Shown: positions 42,185 to 45,285 of the stretch, one piece after another
Numbering within the stretch: the stretch's first letter is position 1
Layout: every line of letters begins with the position of its first letter
Assembly (NCBI GenBank): GCA_016296945.1
Contig: JAEDHQ010000008.1
Coordinates: forward strand, 1-45,285
Reading direction: 5' to 3'
DNA from: Bacilli bacterium
GTDB taxonomy: Bacteria; Bacillota_I; Bacilli_A; ML615J-28; CAG-698
DNA: 45,285 nucleotides
Translations under genes and position numbers: made by a program
Notes under the pieces: model-generated
Told to the model about the DNA's origin: nothing
The model's input: the letters and a program-made list of their open reading frames with translations, nothing else
Database searches by the model: none

Positions 42185-45100
42185 ATGTTAAAAAACCTTA
42201 AAAAAGTTTTATTTGCTCTAGTAGTTGCATTATTAGCTGCATTTACTTTCGCTTGTAAAGAAGAATGCCCTGAATGCGGTCCTGAAGCAAATAAAGAAAA
42301 TTGTTCTGATTTCTGTGAAACATGCAAACCAGAAGCTAACGATGAAAATTGTAAAGACTTCTGTGAAGAATGTGAAGTATGTGGACCAGAAGCAAACGAC
42401 GAAAATTGTAAAGATTTTCAAGATTTCGTTGCTCCAACTGATTTTTATATCGATGTTAATGATGTAAAAGTTGGCGAAACTGTTGAAGTGTTTGTAGATG
42501 AATTCGAACCAGAAGGTGCTTACGAAGGTTTAATTTTCGTTTCATCAAACCCTGAATTTGCTACTGTTGATGCTAATGGTGTTGTAACTGGTATTCGTCC
42601 TGGTAATGTTACTATTACTGCTTATTCAGTTTTAGATCACGAAGTTTCTAGTGAATATGAATTTGAAGTAAAAGATCAATTATCTGCATTAGAAGTAATT
42701 AAGAGAGAAATTGCTTACTTAAAAGCTCAATTACCTAATTATGTTACTGAAACTTATGAATTCCCACAACCTTGGAACACAAATGCAACAGCTACTTATA
42801 CAGTAAATGGTGCTCAAGTTGACAAATTAGAAGTTGCTGCTAATTTAGCAGGTGATATCAAGAATACAATTGGTATTACTGTTACTTATAATGATGAAAG
42901 TGATGTAGACACTACTTCTGTAATTTGGTCTGTTAAAGATGCAAAAGTTAACAGTTTTACAAGAATTGAAAAAGCTGTTGCTGCTGCTGATGCTTTAATG
43001 GGAACTTATGCTTTAGCTGGTGAAAAAGTTACTGAAGATTTAGTTCTTCCTGCTACAATTTTTGGTTGTACAATGAACTGGGCTTCTACTTTACCTACTG
43101 TTATTGGTGCAGATGGTAAATATGTTCGTCCATTAGATGATAAAGCTATTACATTAAGTATTAATGCTACTTATGGTGATAATATTGGTAAAGCTTCTTA
43201 TGCTGTAGTTGCAAAAGGTTATAGCGCAGAAGAAAAAGCTCAATATATCTTAGAAAATACATTTGCTAACATAAATGGTAAAGAATTTAATACTGATTTA
43301 GTATTACCAGAATTTGATAATACATTTGGTGCTAAATTAACTTATAAATCAGGCGATACAGCTGTTTATGATGACAATGGTAAATTAGTTGCTGCTCCTG
43401 CAGAAGCTAAAGATGTTAAATTTACTGTTACAGTAGATTATGCTATTTCTGCAAAAGATAACTTCAAATCTGATATTGAAGTTGTAGTTAAAGCTGTTCC
43501 TGCTAATAAAGCATCTGGAGAAGTTAATGCTTGGTTAGCAACAGAAGCTGGTAAGAAATTTGCAGAAGTTGCTCATACTCCTTATGGATTAGATGAAGCT
43601 AACTTATTAGATCTTCCAACTGAAGGATATGTATGGAATGTTGCTGATGTTAAATTAGCAGTTAAAGATACTGAAGCTGATCCTTATCAAGTATTTGTAT
43701 TAAATGCAGAAGGAAAAGTTAAATTAAATGCTCAATATTTAAGATACACTCAAGTTAACTTAACTGGTGTTCATACTGCTGATGATGGCTCTAAAGCTAA
43801 CGTTAGCTTATTCTTAAATATCGGTATTTCTCCAACTCCTATGTCAATTTACACTGGTACATGGAGATCATCTGACCAAGGTGATGGATCATTAACTGAA
43901 ATCCAAGGTAAATATGACTTAGTAGGTAATGTAAGCTATTTCGATAAGAATATTGGTTATGTTAAGACTTCTTATGGTTCAGGTTATTGGTCAGGATATG
44001 TATTCCAAACTGAAGTTAACGGTCAATTATGGGAAGCATACATTATGGAAATGATGACTGTATACGTTGAAAAAGACGCAGAAGGTAAAGCAGTTTATAA
44101 TGTTGCTAACATTAATGACGGAACTGGTGGAAACTGGGGTGTATTATTCGTAAATAACACTGGCGAAGATATCAATATCGAAGTTGGTACTTATGGAACA
44201 ACTGCTTATACATTAGCTGATGGTTCTCCAATCAACTCTGTTGGTTCTCGTAACAATTTAGCTATGGATGGTTATGCTCCTGGTTTCGTTGTTGACAAAG
44301 ATGGTAATGTTCTTCATCAATCAACTGATGACAAATTAGAATATGGTATGGAAAATAACCAAGCTTATATTGGTGGAAAACAATATAAAGTTGGTGACTC
44401 AATTGATGCTGCATTATATGCTGGTATGGCAGATGAATTCAAAGTTGAAGGCAATTGGGAAGCTGTTCATAAAGCTACTGCTGCATTACAATTTGAAGTA
44501 AATGCTGAAGGTACTTATAAGAAAGTTACTGCTGAAGACGGAACTGTTTCTTATGTAGCAATCGCTGAAGGCGAAGAAGTTACTGAAAAATATGCTCCTA
44601 AATATGCAAAAGATCAAGTTTTAACTGCTGAAGAATTCGCTACATTAGCTGAAGCTGATAAAGCATTAGTTACTACTACTTATAAAGCATTAAAAGCTAT
44701 CGACTTTACAGTTAAAAACTTATTAGGTGATAGTTCTAAAGGTACTAAAGTTCATTATCTAACAGTTCCTGCTGGTGGATATGCAATGAGCTGGAAATAT
44801 CAATTCTATGGTGTTGGTAATCCTGCTACTTTAAGAGCATTCACTCAACCTGCTGAAGGTCAAAAAGTTTCTGTTAAACATTATGATGTTCATTATCTAA
44901 ACTGCTTAGATGGTGAAACTGCTGCTTTACGTTTAGCATCTGCAGAAGAATTATTAGCTTTAGAAGATACAGCTAAGAACGTAACTGCTGAAACATATGT
45001 TATCGCTGCTAGAACTAATTATAATAAATTAACTGGCGCTACAAAAGCTGACGTATTCCCTGAAGCTAGATTAGCTGCTGCTGAAGCTAAGTTAGCTGAA

Positions 45101-45285
45101 TTAGTAGATAAAGAAATCGCTGATTTCTTAGCAAGTGAAGCTACAGTTGAACAAGCTGAATTCGCTGATGGTTTAGGTAAATTAAATAATCGTTTAGCTA
45201 AATATACTGCTGAATTAACTGCTTTATTAACTAAGAAAGCTGAATTTGATGCAAAATTCGAAGAATATGCTAAGATTGATTTAAC
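42185..45285 (+). CDS. Large lipoprotein with cysteine repeat and Big2 domain, partial at the window edge
   Basis: The frame is open from ATG 42185 to the last base (1033 codons plus 2 bases), so the 3' end is missing. The N-terminus is a lipoprotein signal with a relaxed lipobox (TFAC, C24). Residues 28-78 hold three copies of a 16-residue cysteine repeat, and about 84-160 form one Big2 domain (ATVDANGVVTGIRPGNVTIT). Several beta-rich, Ig-like segments follow (about 180-520), then a region with many Tyr and Gly (550-760). The end is a helical, Ala/Leu/Lys/Glu-rich segment (about 925-1033) that looks like a coiled coil. I do not recognise a catalytic domain. The strong promoter and AGGAAA-type ribosome site suggest an abundant surface protein. 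Confidence 0.85.
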   Translation, partial: MLKNLKKVLFALVVALLAAFTFACKEECPECGPEANKENCSDFCETCKPEANDENCKDFCEECEVCGPEANDENCKDFQDFVAPTDFYIDVNDVKVGETVEVFVDEFEPEGAYEGLIFVSSNPEFATVDANGVVTGIRPGNVTITAYSVLDHEVSSEYEFEVKDQLSALEVIKREIAYLKAQLPNYVTETYEFPQPWNTNATATYTVNGAQVDKLEVAANLAGDIKNTIGITVTYNDESDVDTTSVIWSVKDAKVNSFTRIEKAVAAADALMGTYALAGEKVTEDLVLPATIFGCTMNWASTLPTVIGADGKYVRPLDDKAITLSINATYGDNIGKASYAVVAKGYSAEEKAQYILENTFANINGKEFNTDLVLPEFDNTFGAKLTYKSGDTAVYDDNGKLVAAPAEAKDVKFTVTVDYAISAKDNFKSDIEVVVKAVPANKASGEVNAWLATEAGKKFAEVAHTPYGLDEANLLDLPTEGYVWNVADVKLAVKDTEADPYQVFVLNAEGKVKLNAQYLRYTQVNLTGVHTADDGSKANVSLFLNIGISPTPMSIYTGTWRSSDQGDGSLTEIQGKYDLVGNVSYFDKNIGYVKTSYGSGYWSGYVFQTEVNGQLWEAYIMEMMTVYVEKDAEGKAVYNVANINDGTGGNWGVLFVNNTGEDINIEVGTYGTTAYTLADGSPINSVGSRNNLAMDGYAPGFVVDKDGNVLHQSTDDKLEYGMENNQAYIGGKQYKVGDSIDAALYAGMADEFKVEGNWEAVHKATAALQFEVNAEGTYKKVTAEDGTVSYVAIAEGEEVTEKYAPKYAKDQVLTAEEFATLAEADKALVTTTYKALKAIDFTVKNLLGDSSKGTKVHYLTVPAGGYAMSWKYQFYGVGNPATLRAFTQPAEGQKVSVKHYDVHYLNCLDGETAALRLASAEELLALEDTAKNVTAETYVIAARTNYNKLTGATKADVFPEARLAAAEAKLAELVDKEIADFLASEATVEQAEFADGLGKLNNRLAKYTAELTALLTKKAEFDAKFEEYAKIDL
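42266..42418 (+). repeat. Cysteine repeat CxxC(G/K)PEANxENCxDF, three copies
   Basis: Residues 28-78 of the terminal lipoprotein contain three units with cysteines at 28, 31, 40; 44, 47, 56; and 63, 66, 75, plus an extra one at 60. Spacing is CxxC, eight residues, C. Units one and two are 16 residues apart; unit three is offset by three residues (CEEC). The repeat comes right after the lipidated cysteine, so it lies at the membrane face. Confidence 0.85.

Noticed and set aside
42233..42421. Antisense open frame opposite the cysteine repeat
   Set aside because: Its Phe/Cys/Thr-rich translation is the reverse complement of the repeat; the sense frame is open for over 1000 codons with promoter, ribosome site and signal peptide.
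1..45285. CRISPR array, insertion sequence, prophage or integrase signature
   Set aside because: No direct-repeat/spacer pattern, transposase, integrase or terminal inverted repeats were seen; all genes fit co-directional operons.

Overview
The window is a low-GC, low-complexity-rich stretch of a Bacillota genome from the Bacilli/Erysipelotrichia/RF39/Haloplasma side of the phylum. This rests on the AT-rich codon use, the Bacillus-type housekeeping genes rpmE, tdk and tadA, a short SRP RNA, and Shine-Dalgarno-led genes. TGA acts as a stop (for example at the end of tadA, lysA and two ABC genes), so the Mycoplasma code does not apply. I cannot name the genus. All 32 protein genes and the SRP RNA lie on the + strand. 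No gene-free stretch exceeds 300 bases; the largest (9435-9687) holds a terminator, a promoter and an inverted repeat.

Layout. (1) 1-1760: rpmE, tdk-tadA, then the SRP RNA gene. (2) 1762-9434: dus, lysA, an M19 dipeptidase, a beta-lactamase-fold serine hydrolase, a two-domain GNAT acetyltransferase, an LD-carboxypeptidase and a DUF187/GHL10 hydrolase, closed by a terminator. (3) 9688-24926: a 15-kb operon with a GH20 hexosaminidase, a 1067-residue membrane-anchored solute-binding protein, a permease pair, a propeller/TPR membrane protein, a Yip1-like protein, an 1129-residue DUF5696-like protein and a second permease pair. It encodes no ATPase. (4) 24986-34048: a GH3 hexosaminidase, nagB, a second GNAT protein, and two tandem paralogous lipoproteins that join five Big2 domains to a solute-binding domain. 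(5) 34166-41992: a DUF624-like membrane protein, NamZ (DUF1343), a second GH3 enzyme, MupG (DUF871), AnmK, MurQ and an alpha/beta hydrolase. (6) 42185-end: the first 1033 codons of a large lipoprotein with a cysteine repeat and one Big2 domain, cut by the window edge.

Taken together this looks like a peptidoglycan (muropeptide) salvage island. The peptide side is covered by LD-carboxypeptidase, dipeptidase, a possible muramyl amidase and lysA (DAP to lysine). The sugar side is covered by GH20/GH3 hexosaminidases, NamZ, MupG, AnmK, MurQ and NagB. None of NamZ, the two GH3 enzymes, MupG, AnmK, the LD-carboxypeptidase or the dipeptidase has a visible signal peptide, which implies that wall fragments are imported intact and cut inside the cell. 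The unusual importer (two permease pairs, three solute-binding proteins, three accessory membrane proteins) is the obvious candidate for that uptake, but its substrate is inferred from neighbours only. NagA, a MurNAc kinase, a PTS, a transport ATPase and any transcription regulator are absent from the window.
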